From the NCBI GenBank assembly GCA_030726915.1, contig JANRCR010000054.1:1-53819 (forward strand): a stretch of 53,819 nt of DNA, given 5' to 3'. The position numbers and the translations under genes are program-made. The notes under the pieces are model-generated. The model ran no database searches. It was not told the DNA's origin and saw nothing but the letters and a program-made list of their open reading frames with translations. Shown here in pieces: positions 1 through 8,594 of this stretch (position 1 is the first letter of the stretch; each line of letters opens with the position of its first letter). The DNA is from Candidatus Nanopelagicales bacterium (GTDB lineage: Bacteria > Actinomycetota > Actinomycetes > S36-B12).

Positions 1-58
1 GTGGCGGGGGTGGTGGAGGTGACGCTGGAGGAGGCGGCGGAGGGGGGATGGTCGACAT
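1..58 (-). CDS. Start of a possible proline-rich protein, cut by the window edge
   Basis: On the minus strand an ATG at 58-56 opens a frame of 19 codons that runs off the left edge. After Met-Ser-Thr-Ile it is almost only proline (7 Pro, Ala-Ser, 6 Pro). A GGGAAG stretch lies just before the ATG, though unusually close. Such N-termini are common in actinobacterial membrane proteins with a proline-rich cytoplasmic leader, including the DUF4190-like type seen at the other end of the window. Too little is visible to name a family, and low-complexity sequence could also be chance. Confidence 0.35.
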   Translation of the reverse strand, partial: MSTIPPPPPPPASPPPPPP

Positions 59-244
59 GTCTTCTCCCAACTACGGGCGCCGGCTCTCGGCGGCCTCAGC
101 CCGACCGTAGCCCAGAGGCACTCCTCAGGCCAGCATTCCTGGCGAAACGACTCCGCCACTCCCTCCGGTCCCCTAACGTCAGCCGTACCCGCCGACGGGC
201 GGGTGGCGTGCCTCGGATCGCCCATTCAAACGCCCGGGAGAATC
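59..244. other. Spacer between the left-edge frame and coxS
   Basis: This 186-base stretch separates two divergent frames, so it should hold the coxS promoter, but I see no convincing -35/-10 pair. It contains a small perfect hairpin (7-bp stem at 187-193/198-204, GACG loop) about 40 bases before the coxS start, and a purine-rich GGGAG at 237-241 that serves as the coxS ribosome binding site. Confidence 0.4.
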
Positions 245-727
245 ATGACCCACATACCTATCAATGTGACCGTCGATGGAATCGAATATGACGTTGAGGT
301 TGAGCCTCGACGTCTACTCGTGCATTTCCTTCGAGAGGACATCGGCCGCGTCGGAACTGTCGTCGGCTGTGACACCTCAAATTGCGGTGCGTGCACCGTC
401 CTGCTCGACGGTCAGAGCGTCAAGTCCTGCAGCATTCTCGCTGTCCAGGCTGATGGCCACACCGTCCTGACCGTCCAGGGGCTGGCCGAAGGTGAACACA
501 ACTGGCATCCGGTCCAGACAGCCTTCAAGGAATGTCACGGCCTGCAGTGCGGATATTGCACTCCGGGCATGGTCATGGCCACCGTTGACCTCCTCGGCGA
601 AAACCCCAACCCGACCGAGATCGAGATTCGCGAGGGCCTTGAGGGCAACCTGTGCCGCTGCACGGGCTACCACAACATCGTTAAGTCAGTGCAGTACGCC
701 GCCGAACTCATGGGGGGAACCAAATGA
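245..727 (+). CDS. coxS: Carbon monoxide dehydrogenase-type small (2Fe-2S) subunit
   Basis: This 160-residue protein is the iron-sulfur subunit of a molybdenum hydroxylase. It carries electrons from the Mo site of the large subunit to the FAD of the medium subunit. The N-terminal plant-ferredoxin-type fold shows cysteines C42, C47, C50 and C62, and the C-terminal four-helix domain shows C102, C105, C137 and C139 (CGYC and CRC motifs), so both [2Fe-2S] clusters are intact. The ATG at 245 is chosen because a GGGAG lies 3 bases upstream and it gives the usual family length; a GTG at 203 would add 14 unrelated residues. The stop overlaps the coxL start by 4 bases (ATGA). The family also includes xanthine, nicotine and aldehyde hydroxylases, so the substrate is not fixed by this subunit. 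Confidence 0.95.
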   Translation: MTHIPINVTVDGIEYDVEVEPRRLLVHFLREDIGRVGTVVGCDTSNCGACTVLLDGQSVKSCSILAVQADGHTVLTVQGLAEGEHNWHPVQTAFKECHGLQCGYCTPGMVMATVDLLGENPNPTEIEIREGLEGNLCRCTGYHNIVKSVQYAAELMGGTK

Positions 728-3132
728 CCGAGACCATCGCCACCACTGATGCCAGCCCCATGGGTCGGCCGCTTCGCCGCAAGGAGGACGCGCGCCTCCT
801 GCACGGGCAGACCAACTGGACCGAGAACATCCAGCTGCCCGGCACGTTGCACATGGCGATTCTGCGCAGCCCCATGGCGCACGCCAAAATTACTCATCTC
901 GACATCTCCGCTGCTCTCGAGCGGCCCCATGTCGTCGCGGCCTTCAGCGCCAAGGAACTCGGCGACCTCAACGGCTCGGTCCCCTGCGTCTGGCCGGTCA
1001 CGGACGACATCCAGATGCCCGCCTTCCCAGCCTTGGCAGTCGACAAGGTGGTTCACGTGGGCGACTGTGTCGCGGTTGTCCTCGCCACAGACAAGTACGC
1101 CGCGGCGGACGCCCTCGACGCTATCGAGGTCGATTACGAGCCGCTGCCTGCTGTCGTCGACATGGAGGCAGCAATTCAGCCGGGGTCACCCAGCGTGCAC
1201 GATGCCGCAGACGGCAGCCACGGGACCAACGTGTGCTACACCTTCCCCCTACAACCCCAGGGGCCGGGAGCCTACGAAGCAGCCGTGGCGGCGGCGGGCG
1301 ACAACGCCGTCGTTGTGAAGCGCCGCTTCATCAACCAGCGCATCATCGCCGGTGCCATGGAGCCGCGAGCCGTTGTTGCGTCGCCCATGGGCATGAGCAA
1401 CGAGATGACCATTTGGTCGGCGACGCAGATTCCACACATTCTGCGTGTGCTCCTCGCCCTCGTGACCGGCCTGCCGGAGAACTCCCTGCGGGTGATCGCT
1501 CCCGACGTCGGCGGTGGATTTGGCGGCAAACTCCAGATCTACCGCGAGGAGATTCTCGCTGTCCAGATTGCCCGCAAGTTGGGTCGCCCCGTGAAGTGGG
1601 TGGAGACGCGCAGTGAAGACATGGTCGCCACGCACCACGGACGGGACCAGATCCAACAGATCGAGATCGCCGCCACGAAGGATGGCAAGTTCATCGGCCT
1701 GAAGGTCGAAATCCTGGCCAATATGGGGGCCTACCTGCAGATCATCACGCCCGGCACACCGTTGCTGGGGATGTTCATGTACCCGGGCATCTACAAGATG
1801 GACGTGTATGACTTCAACTGCATCGGCGTCTTCACCAACACCACGCCAACCGATGCCGTCCGTGGAGCGGGACGCCCCGAGGCAACGTTTGCCATCGAGC
1901 GCATCGTGGACGAACTCGCCGTCGAACTCAACATGGATCCGATGGCGTTGCGCAAAATGAATTGGATCACGCACGAGGAGTTCCCCTACACGACATCGGC
2001 GGGACTCACCTACGACACCGGCAACTACGAGGCTGCCACAGCCAAGGCCCTCGACCTCTTTGGCTATGACGCCCTCCGGGCCGAGCAGGAGCAGCGGCGC
2101 GCATCGGGTGACCCGGTGCAGCTGGGTATCGGCATCTCCACCTTTACGGAGATGTGCGGCCTGGCGCCGTCACGCACACTCGGCGCACTCAAGTACGTCG
2201 CAGGCGGCTGGGAGCACTGCACAATCCGCGCGCTGCCGACCGGCAAGATCGAATTGATCACCGGCACCTCCCCTCACGGCCAGGGACATGAGACGGCATG
2301 GAGCCAGATCGCGTCGAGCATCCTGGGCGTGCCCGTCGACGACATTGAGGTCGTCCACGGCGACACCGGTCGTGCGCCGTACGGCATGGACACCTATGGT
2401 TCTCGCTCCCTGGCTGTGGGTGGCCAGGCGATCAAGAAGGCGGCGGAGCGGCTCGTCGAGAAGGCTCGGATCATTGCAGCCCACCAGCTGGAGTGTTCTG
2501 GCGATGACCTGGAGTTCGTCCAGGGCGAATTCCGCGTCAAGGGTGACCCCGCGAAGTCTCAGCCTCTCGCGGCCGTCGCCTTCGAGGCATTCAGTGCCCA
2601 TAACCTCCCCGATGGAGTGGAACCCACCCTGCAGGCGGAGGCGACCGTTGACCCGGATGACTTCTCCTATCCACACGGCACCCACCTCTGCGCCATCGAG
2701 GTCGATACCGAGACGGGGAAGGCCACGATCCGCACGTACGTGGCCGTGGATGACGTGGGCGTCCAGGTCAATCCGCTGATCGTTGAGGGCCAGGTGCACG
2801 GTGGGGTCGCCTGTGGAATCGCACAGGCGCTCTACGAGTCGGTGGAATACGACAAGGACGGCAACCTACTCACGGCAAGCCTGGCGGACTACCTCATCCC
2901 CAGCGCGGTGGACCTGCCCTCCTTCACCACCGATCGCACAGTGACTCCGTCAACGACGAATTCACTGGGCACCAAGGGTGTTGGTGAGGCCGGTGCCATT
3001 GCCTCGCCACCAGCCGTCATCAATGCGGTCGTCGATGCCCTGCGCCATCTCGGTGTCAACGACGTACGCATGCCCGCCTCACCCGAAAACGTCTGGCGGG
3101 CCATCCAGGTTGCACAGGGAGGTGCCAAGTGA
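724..3132 (+). CDS. coxL: Form II-like CO dehydrogenase / xanthine dehydrogenase family molybdopterin large subunit
   Basis: At 802 residues this is the catalytic Mo-pterin cytosine dinucleotide subunit. Visible landmarks are the glycine-rich GGGFGGK at 263-269, the active-site loop AVRGAGR at 378-384, a GDT...YGSRS pterin-binding stretch in the middle, and GVGEAGA near the C-terminus with the expected catalytic glutamate E755. True (form I) CO dehydrogenases carry AYxCSFR with a copper-binding cysteine in the loop; that cysteine is absent here and the loop resembles the form II consensus AYRGAGR, with Tyr replaced by Val. CO oxidation by form II enzymes is disputed, so the substrate may be CO, a purine, an aldehyde or an aromatic heterocycle. 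The gene overlaps both neighbours by 4 bases, so the three subunits should be translated together. Confidence 0.93.
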   Translation: MTETIATTDASPMGRPLRRKEDARLLHGQTNWTENIQLPGTLHMAILRSPMAHAKITHLDISAALERPHVVAAFSAKELGDLNGSVPCVWPVTDDIQMPAFPALAVDKVVHVGDCVAVVLATDKYAAADALDAIEVDYEPLPAVVDMEAAIQPGSPSVHDAADGSHGTNVCYTFPLQPQGPGAYEAAVAAAGDNAVVVKRRFINQRIIAGAMEPRAVVASPMGMSNEMTIWSATQIPHILRVLLALVTGLPENSLRVIAPDVGGGFGGKLQIYREEILAVQIARKLGRPVKWVETRSEDMVATHHGRDQIQQIEIAATKDGKFIGLKVEILANMGAYLQIITPGTPLLGMFMYPGIYKMDVYDFNCIGVFTNTTPTDAVRGAGRPEATFAIERIVDELAVELNMDPMALRKMNWITHEEFPYTTSAGLTYDTGNYEAATAKALDLFGYDALRAEQEQRRASGDPVQLGIGISTFTEMCGLAPSRTLGALKYVAGGWEHCTIRALPTGKIELITGTSPHGQGHETAWSQIASSILGVPVDDIEVVHGDTGRAPYGMDTYGSRSLAVGGQAIKKAAERLVEKARIIAAHQLECSGDDLEFVQGEFRVKGDPAKSQPLAAVAFEAFSAHNLPDGVEPTLQAEATVDPDDFSYPHGTHLCAIEVDTETGKATIRTYVAVDDVGVQVNPLIVEGQVHGGVACGIAQALYESVEYDKDGNLLTASLADYLIPSAVDLPSFTTDRTVTPSTTNSLGTKGVGEAGAIASPPAVINAVVDALRHLGVNDVRMPASPENVWRAIQVAQGGAK

Positions 3133-3986
3133 TTCCCATCGCATTCGACTATGTCCGTCCCGGAACCATTGATGAGGCCATTGCGGCCGTCGTCGCCGCG
3201 GGTGAAGACGGCAAGGTGATATCGGGTGGTCAGTCGCTCATGCCCGTGCTCCGGCTCCGGCTGGCTGCTCCCTCGACTCTCATAGACGTGGGCAGCATCG
3301 CGGAGATGTCGGGTGTGACCGATGCCGGTGACCATCTCTTGATCGGCTCGAACACCACGCACTACGCGGTCATGAACGATCCGCTGGTGAAGGAGCATGC
3401 ACCGCTCCTTGCTCAGACGGCGGCCACCGTGGCTGATCCTGCTATCCGACATCGGGGCACCTTCGGGGGGTCACTGGCTCACGCCGACCCGGCCGGTGAT
3501 CTGCCCACTGTGGCGCTGGCACTCGAGGCCACCATCGTGGCCAAGGGACCCAATGGCACTCGAGAAATCGAGGCGAAGGACTTCTTCGTCGACTATTTCA
3601 CCAGTGCTCTGGAGCCTGACGAGATCCTCGTTTCGGTGAAGGTCCCCAAGCTTGGCAAAGGGTGGACGACTCACTACGAGAAGTTCAACCGCACCGCTCA
3701 GGCGTGGGCGACGGTGGGCGTCGCAGCCGCTGTACGACGCGACAATGGAACCATCGCCGAGGCTCGCGTCGCACTGACCAACATGGGCCCATCACCCGTG
3801 CGGGCCAGCAGTGTCGAGGCAGCTCTGACCGGGGCCGATGCCACCGTCGATGCCATCGCAGCGGCTTCGGCCAATGCCGCAGACGGCACTCGCCCGACGA
3901 GCGACCTGCACGCCTCAGCCGAGTTTCGTGAGCACCTCGCCAGGGTCCTCACCAAGCGCGCTGTGGTGACCGCGGCAGGCGTTTAG
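3129..3986 (+). CDS. coxM: CO dehydrogenase-type medium (FAD-binding) subunit
   Basis: This 285-residue subunit passes electrons from the CoxS iron-sulfur clusters through FAD to an acceptor such as quinone. The two FAD pyrophosphate motifs are present: SGGQS at 32-36 and TFGGS at 111-115 followed by AHADPAGDLP. A CoxM C-terminal domain follows, and the length is normal. The GTG start at 3129 overlaps the coxL stop as GTGA. The S-L-M gene order is that of form II clusters (form I operons are usually M-S-L), which agrees with the CoxL loop. No maturation genes (coxDEF-like, MCD synthesis) occur downstream; any would have to lie left of the window or elsewhere. Confidence 0.94.
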   Translation: MIPIAFDYVRPGTIDEAIAAVVAAGEDGKVISGGQSLMPVLRLRLAAPSTLIDVGSIAEMSGVTDAGDHLLIGSNTTHYAVMNDPLVKEHAPLLAQTAATVADPAIRHRGTFGGSLAHADPAGDLPTVALALEATIVAKGPNGTREIEAKDFFVDYFTSALEPDEILVSVKVPKLGKGWTTHYEKFNRTAQAWATVGVAAAVRRDNGTIAEARVALTNMGPSPVRASSVEAALTGADATVDAIAAASANAADGTRPTSDLHASAEFREHLARVLTKRAVVTAAGV

Positions 3987-4000
3987 CAGTACGTGCACCA

Positions 4001-4032
4001 CTGTGGGCCGGTCCTTCGGGACCGGCCCACAG
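4001..4032. terminator. Strong hairpin terminator after coxM
   Basis: A perfect 14-bp GC-rich stem, CTGTGGGCCGGTCC paired with 4019-4032, closes on a TTCG tetraloop 14 bases after the coxM stop. It sits between convergent genes, so it can serve both strands. There is no strong T-run, which is usual for actinobacterial terminators. Confidence 0.8.
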
Positions 4033-4103
4033 TTCGTTGAGTGGCGGCTTGTGGTGCACGACACGCCGTGAAGTGCCTGCACAACCCGCCACTCAATGAA
4101 CTG
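4030..4103. repeat. Imperfect 24-base inverted repeat between convergent genes
   Basis: Positions 4030-4053 and 4080-4103 are reverse complements at 22 of 24 bases, separated by 26 bases. The left arm starts at the last bases of the coxM terminator hairpin. A further 10-base segment, CGTGCACCAC at 3992-4001, is the exact complement of 4051-4060, so alternative foldings compete. The right arm ends 3 bases from the stop codon of the opposing MFS gene. It may act as the terminator for that gene or be a copy of a dispersed intergenic repeat; neither can be decided from one copy. Confidence 0.75.
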
Positions 4104-4106
4104 ATA

Positions 4107-5330
4107 TCACCCAGCGTCGGCCGTCACGCCGCGGAATCCGCGAAGCACCACGAGCGCTCCCACGCCAAGCAGGGCCACTAAGACTGCAGCGGCCGTGGCC
4201 GAGAAGGGCACGACGACCGCCGTCAGCAGGATCGCCGAGCCGGCGATGAGCAGACTGCGCGCCGCCGCCATGCCGCCCGTGAGCCGGCCACGCACCTCAT
4301 CCGGCACCTGCTGCTGCACCAGGGCCGCCAGGAGACCCTGGGCATACGCCGTCGTCGCGCTGCCCACGAAGAGCACGACGGCTGGGATCCAGACCGCGGT
4401 ATAGATGACAGATGTCGCGATGAGCGGGATACCCAGGAGGGCGAGCGCGACAAAGGTGCCGTAGCTCTCGAGGAGTTCACGCCGGACGACTCCGTGGGAG
4501 CCGGTGAGGGAGAGGGTGAGTCGTCCCACGAGCACACCGAGCACGCCGCTGACGAGCACGGGGGTCACCAGCGACTCTTCCCAGTCGCTCGCGAGGATGA
4601 CATTGGCGAACTGCGTCGGCACGGCGACGCACAGCACCAGATCAGCGACGACCACCCGGCGGAGCACGGGATGACTCGCCAGAGTGGCGAGGACGCGACC
4701 GGTTGCCTCGCGCTCGTCTGCGCGACGCGGAATGGGGACCGGGCGCGTGATGACCGCAATCGGCCACGCCACGAGGCAGAGCACCACTCCGACAGCAATG
4801 AGCGTCACCCCCGGACTTGGGCTGAGGTTGGCGAGGAAGAGCCCGAGTGCTGCTCCGATGCCGAGCCGCAGGATGCTCATGATCTCTGCGGCACCGCGAG
4901 CACCGCTGGGCACCATGGCTGCCTGGGTGGTCGCCAGCGCCGGGATGCATGCACCGGCAAAGATGCCATCGACCAACGTCAATGCGACGAAGGCGCTGTC
5001 GGCCGTTACGTCATTGAGCAGCAGGGCGGCCGTTGCAAGGCTGACGACTCCCTGCAGCACGATGCCGACGATGAGAAGCCGCCGCGGATCGAATCGATCG
5101 GAGATAGGCCCGCTAACGAGGCCGCCGACCGCCAAGCCCACGGCGAAGACGGCCGCCGCGATACCGATACCGAGTGCGTCCCCCGTGAGCTCGGTGGTGT
5201 AGCGGAGGCGACTGACATCGCGTCCGCCGTAGCCGATCGCCGCGACAAGCATGACGAGCATGAGGGCGAGGAACCGCGGGGAGTGGCGGACCTCGCCCAG
5301 GGCGGAGCGCCGCAAGGCGCCAGTGAACAC
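4107..5330 (-). CDS. Major facilitator superfamily transporter
   Basis: A 407-residue, very hydrophobic protein with about 12 predicted membrane helices and a central charged loop near residues 200-215, the usual 6+6 MFS layout. The loop after helix 2 reads GPISDRFDPRR, the MFS motif A (G-x-x-x-D-R-x-x-R-R type) that is the best family signature here. A short cytoplasmic N-terminus precedes helix 1. The start is a GTG with GAGGT about 10 bases upstream. It lies 3 bases after the ChoD-like oxidoreductase stop, so the two are probably co-transcribed and the transporter might handle a substrate or product of that enzyme. The substrate cannot be told from sequence; it could equally be a drug-efflux type. 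Confidence 0.85.
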   Translation of the reverse strand: MFTGALRRSALGEVRHSPRFLALMLVMLVAAIGYGGRDVSRLRYTTELTGDALGIGIAAAVFAVGLAVGGLVSGPISDRFDPRRLLIVGIVLQGVVSLATAALLLNDVTADSAFVALTLVDGIFAGACIPALATTQAAMVPSGARGAAEIMSILRLGIGAALGLFLANLSPSPGVTLIAVGVVLCLVAWPIAVITRPVPIPRRADEREATGRVLATLASHPVLRRVVVADLVLCVAVPTQFANVILASDWEESLVTPVLVSGVLGVLVGRLTLSLTGSHGVVRRELLESYGTFVALALLGIPLIATSVIYTAVWIPAVVLFVGSATTAYAQGLLAALVQQQVPDEVRGRLTGGMAAARSLLIAGSAILLTAVVVPFSATAAAVLVALLGVGALVVLRGFRGVTADAG

Positions 5331-5333
5331 GGA

Positions 5334-7028
5334 CTAGCGGACCTCGATGATCGGAAGCCGCAAGGCTGCGGGGGCATGGTCAGGGACGACCGGGTTTTTG
5401 GGTGCGATGGGCGCCATGGCGACGTACGCGGTGCCCAGGAGCGGTCGATCATCATCCTCGCCCTTATTGGGCCACATGGCGAGAGCTCGTTCGGCCTGCG
5501 CGGTGATGGTGAGCGAGGGATTGACCCCGAGATTGGCCGTGATGGCCGAGCCGTCCACGATGTGGAGTCCGGGATAGTTGTACACGCGGTGATAGGCGTC
5601 GATGACACCGGTTTCCTCATCGGACCCGATCGCGCAGCCACCCACGAAGTGTGCGGTCATGACCGCGTCGAAGTTGTCGAAGGCATTGGATCCAGCGACA
5701 CCATCGATCTTCTCGGCGATGCGGTGAACCACCTCGTCCGATATCGGGATGTAACTGGGTGCCGGATTCGACTCATCCTTGTTGGTGGCCAAGCGCCACC
5801 CCCATCGGCCACGCTTGCCGGTCAGCGTCAAGGAATTGTCCACCGGCTGCATGACGAGGGAGATGACTGCTCGCTCGCTCCATCGACGGACATTGACCAG
5901 TTGGGCCGCATTGGAACGCTGGCGCCACAACTCCTTGCTCCAGGTGCGCCACCGTGGCTCCCCAGGGCGCGGGACGGTGATCACCGATTGGAGCAGCCCC
6001 ATGGAATTGGAGCCCTTGCCGTAACGACACGGCTCAACGTGAGTGCCCTCGTCATCGGGAAAGAAACTCGACGTGATGGCGACACCGCGCGTGTAGTCGG
6101 CAGCCGGGGACTTGGCGACCGCCCCGAGGATGGACTCGGAGTTGGTCCGCGAGAGCCGACCGAGCATCCGGGATAGCCGGGGCAGCCGGCCCTCATCCTT
6201 CATGCGATGGAGGAGTCTTTGGGTGTTGTAGGTGCCCGCCGCCATGACGACGTGCTGCGCCGTGAAGGTGCGCGTCCGCTTGCCCCAGGAGCCGGTGCGC
6301 TTTGTCGTGACGGTGTATCCGCCCGAATCTCGCGGCTCAATTGCGGTCACCGTCGTCAGTGGATGAACTATGGCGCCGGCATTCTCAGCGAGACCCAGGT
6401 AATTCTTCGGGAGGGTGTTCTTGGCGTTGTGCCGACACCCCGTCATGCACTCACCGCACTCGGTGCAGCCCGTGCGGTCAGGTCCCACCCCGCCGAAGTA
6501 GGGATCAGGTCGGGAGACCCCGGGACCGTCCCCGAAATAGACGCCCACGGGTGTCATCTGGAATGTGTGGCCGACGCCCATGTCATCGGCCACAGCCTTC
6601 ATGACAACGTCACTCGGCGTCATGGTGGGGTTGGTGACAACTCCGAGCATGCGGCTTGCCTGGTCGTAATAGGGAGCCAACTCTGCGGCCCAATCGGTGA
6701 TGTGAGCCCACTGCCGATCCTCAAAGAATCTCTTGGGGGGCACGTAGAGCGTGTTGGCGTACACGAGCGAACCGCCACCGACGCCAGCTCCGGCGAGGAC
6801 GACAACATCCTTCAACACATGGATGCGCTGGATCCCTGTGCAACCGATCATGGGCGCCCAGAGGAAGCGTCGCAACCGCCAGGAGGTCTTGGGGAAGTCA
6901 GCGTCCGTGAATCGGCGACCTGCCTCGATGACCCCTACGCGGTATCCCTTCTCGGTGAGGCGCAGAGCAGCGACGGAGCCGCCAAACCCTGATCCCACAA
7001 CGAGGACGTCGTAGTCATAGCCGGACAC
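5334..7028 (-). CDS. choD: ChoD-like GMC family FAD-dependent oxidoreductase
   Basis: This 564-residue flavoprotein closely resembles mycobacterial ChoD, annotated as a cholesterol oxidase. It starts with a Rossmann FAD-binding motif (GSGFGG, 12-17), has the FAD-covering AGAGVGGGSL stretch near 80-88, and ends with the GMC C-terminal block (HFVGGCAIG, then NLGVNPSLTITAQ). Inserted at C188, C191, C194 and C198 is a CX2CX2CX3C cluster like that of [4Fe-4S] ferredoxins; from memory mycobacterial ChoD has it too. No signal peptide is visible, so it should be cytoplasmic. The GTG start has AGGAGG 4 bases upstream. In mycobacteria choD also sits beside guaB3; here two genes are inserted between. 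Steroid oxidation is inferred only from similarity; another alcohol is possible. Confidence 0.85.
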   Translation of the reverse strand: MSGYDYDVLVVGSGFGGSVAALRLTEKGYRVGVIEAGRRFTDADFPKTSWRLRRFLWAPMIGCTGIQRIHVLKDVVVLAGAGVGGGSLVYANTLYVPPKRFFEDRQWAHITDWAAELAPYYDQASRMLGVVTNPTMTPSDVVMKAVADDMGVGHTFQMTPVGVYFGDGPGVSRPDPYFGGVGPDRTGCTECGECMTGCRHNAKNTLPKNYLGLAENAGAIVHPLTTVTAIEPRDSGGYTVTTKRTGSWGKRTRTFTAQHVVMAAGTYNTQRLLHRMKDEGRLPRLSRMLGRLSRTNSESILGAVAKSPAADYTRGVAITSSFFPDDEGTHVEPCRYGKGSNSMGLLQSVITVPRPGEPRWRTWSKELWRQRSNAAQLVNVRRWSERAVISLVMQPVDNSLTLTGKRGRWGWRLATNKDESNPAPSYIPISDEVVHRIAEKIDGVAGSNAFDNFDAVMTAHFVGGCAIGSDEETGVIDAYHRVYNYPGLHIVDGSAITANLGVNPSLTITAQAERALAMWPNKGEDDDRPLLGTAYVAMAPIAPKNPVVPDHAPAALRLPIIEVR

Positions 7029-7037
7029 GATGCCTCC

Positions 7038-8585
7038 TCAGATCCTCAGTCGTCCCATGGTCCCCACTGCCCTAGCGAGGATCTGTCCCCATCGTTCAGC
7101 GTCGAGGCCGAGTTGGGGGCCGAAACCCAGAAGCCGCTGGGTCGCAATCGTCTGGGGTTCGGTGTAGTTGAGCAGGCCCCCGGGACCGTGCCGATGACCC
7201 AGGCCTGAATCGCCCACCCCGCCCATCGCCGCACCCGTGGAGCCCCACGAGGCGGCGTACCCCTCGTTGATGTTGACCGACCCCGTGTTGAGCCGGCGGG
7301 CAAGTCGGCGACCGGTGCGCAGGTCACGGGTGAGGATGGAGGCGTTGAGGCCGTACTTCGTGTCATTTGCCCGACGGACTGCTTCTTCGTCATCGAAGAC
7401 CCGATACACGGACGTCACCGGTCCAAAGGTTTCTTCGCGACACAGGGTCATGCCCTCGGTGACTCCCTCGAGCACGGTGGGCTCAAAGGCGAGCGGAGCG
7501 ATATCGGGTCGCGCGCGTCCACCGGCCAATACGGTGGCCCCACTCGACACCGCATTGTCGACATGGGCGCGTACCCGCTCCAGGTGCGCGGGAGAGATCA
7601 GGCAGCCGAGATCTCCCGTCCAGCCGGGTTGGGATGCGATCCGCAGTGACAGCACCCTCGGGATGAAGTGCGCAAGGAATGAGTCGTACACGGCATCGTG
7701 GACGTAGATGCGCTCCATCGAGATACATAGTTGCCCGGTGTTGGCGAAGCAGGCCCGAACGGCTGTCTCGGCAGCCTTGGCCGGATCGACGTCGGCCCGC
7801 ACGATCATTGCATTCTTGCCGCCCAACTCCAATGTGCAGCCAATGAGTCGCCGGGCGCATCGCTCCGCAACGACGCGACCCGTCGCGGTGGATCCCGTGA
7901 ACATGACATGGTCAACCGCATCGATGACGAGGGGACCCGCCACCGGACCCTCTCCGGGAATAATCGCAAGGAGTCCATCGGGAAGTCCCGCGAGCAGGAA
8001 CTGCTCAGCCACCCAGGCCGCGATCAAGGTGGTCTGCGGGTCGGGCTTAAGGAGTACGCCATTGCCGGCGAGCAGTGCTGGCACCGCATCACTCGCCGCC
8101 AGGGTGAGCGGATAGTTCCACGGGGCGATGATGCCCACGAGACCGACGGGCTTGTGCACCTGCTCCACGCCGACGAGCACCGGCAGCGCTCCGCGGACTC
8201 GGCGGGAGCGCAGCAGTCGAGGCGCGGACTTGGTGTAGTACTGCGAGACGACGGCTACATCAAGGACCTCCTCGAGTGCATCCGCTCGCGCCTTGCCTGT
8301 CTCCCACTGCAGGATGTCCAGGGCTTCATCGCGCTTGGAGATCATCAGGTTATGAAAGCGGCGGATGATGCGCACGCGCTCACTCACCGGTGTCTGCGCC
8401 CACCCGCGCTGCACCGTGCGGGCACGATCAGCTGCACTCTGCACGTCGAATTCCGAGGCTAATGGCAGATCGTAGAGCCGACGTCCCGTGAAGGGGGCGG
8501 TCACCTCGCGCACCTGTGCCTCAGGGCTCACCGCAAGGCGAGAGAGCAACGTGGCGGATACGGGAGGGAGTGACGTGACGGTCAT
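7038..8585 (-). CDS. Succinate-semialdehyde dehydrogenase-type aldehyde dehydrogenase
   Basis: A 515-residue NAD(P)-dependent aldehyde dehydrogenase. The family landmarks are present: PWNYP at 155-159, the glycine motif FTGSTATG near 229-236, the general-base glutamate E253 in LELGGKN, and the catalytic cysteine C287 in NTGQLCIS. The sequence looks most like the GabD2 (succinate-semialdehyde dehydrogenase, NADP+) branch of actinobacteria, but substrates in this superfamily are poorly predicted from sequence. The stop lies 9 bases before the ChoD-like GTG and within its ribosome-binding region, so the two are translationally close. It lies 9 bases after glpD. A role in oxidising an aldehyde made by the neighbouring oxidoreductase is possible but unproven. 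Confidence 0.85.
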   Translation of the reverse strand: MTVTSLPPVSATLLSRLAVSPEAQVREVTAPFTGRRLYDLPLASEFDVQSAADRARTVQRGWAQTPVSERVRIIRRFHNLMISKRDEALDILQWETGKARADALEEVLDVAVVSQYYTKSAPRLLRSRRVRGALPVLVGVEQVHKPVGLVGIIAPWNYPLTLAASDAVPALLAGNGVLLKPDPQTTLIAAWVAEQFLLAGLPDGLLAIIPGEGPVAGPLVIDAVDHVMFTGSTATGRVVAERCARRLIGCTLELGGKNAMIVRADVDPAKAAETAVRACFANTGQLCISMERIYVHDAVYDSFLAHFIPRVLSLRIASQPGWTGDLGCLISPAHLERVRAHVDNAVSSGATVLAGGRARPDIAPLAFEPTVLEGVTEGMTLCREETFGPVTSVYRVFDDEEAVRRANDTKYGLNASILTRDLRTGRRLARRLNTGSVNINEGYAASWGSTGAAMGGVGDSGLGHRHGPGGLLNYTEPQTIATQRLLGFGPQLGLDAERWGQILARAVGTMGRLRI

Positions 8586-8594
8586 GACCTGATG

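Noticed and set aside
1-291. 96-codon plus-strand frame at the left edge
   Set aside because: No family resemblance, and it overlaps the well-supported coxS start in another frame.
724-3132. Form I (true) CO dehydrogenase
   Set aside because: The copper-binding AYxCSFR loop is absent and gene order is S-L-M.
4494-6176. 560-codon plus-strand frame
   Set aside because: It is antisense to the GMC oxidoreductase and MFS genes, has no family resemblance and is very charged; an effect of GC-rich codon use.
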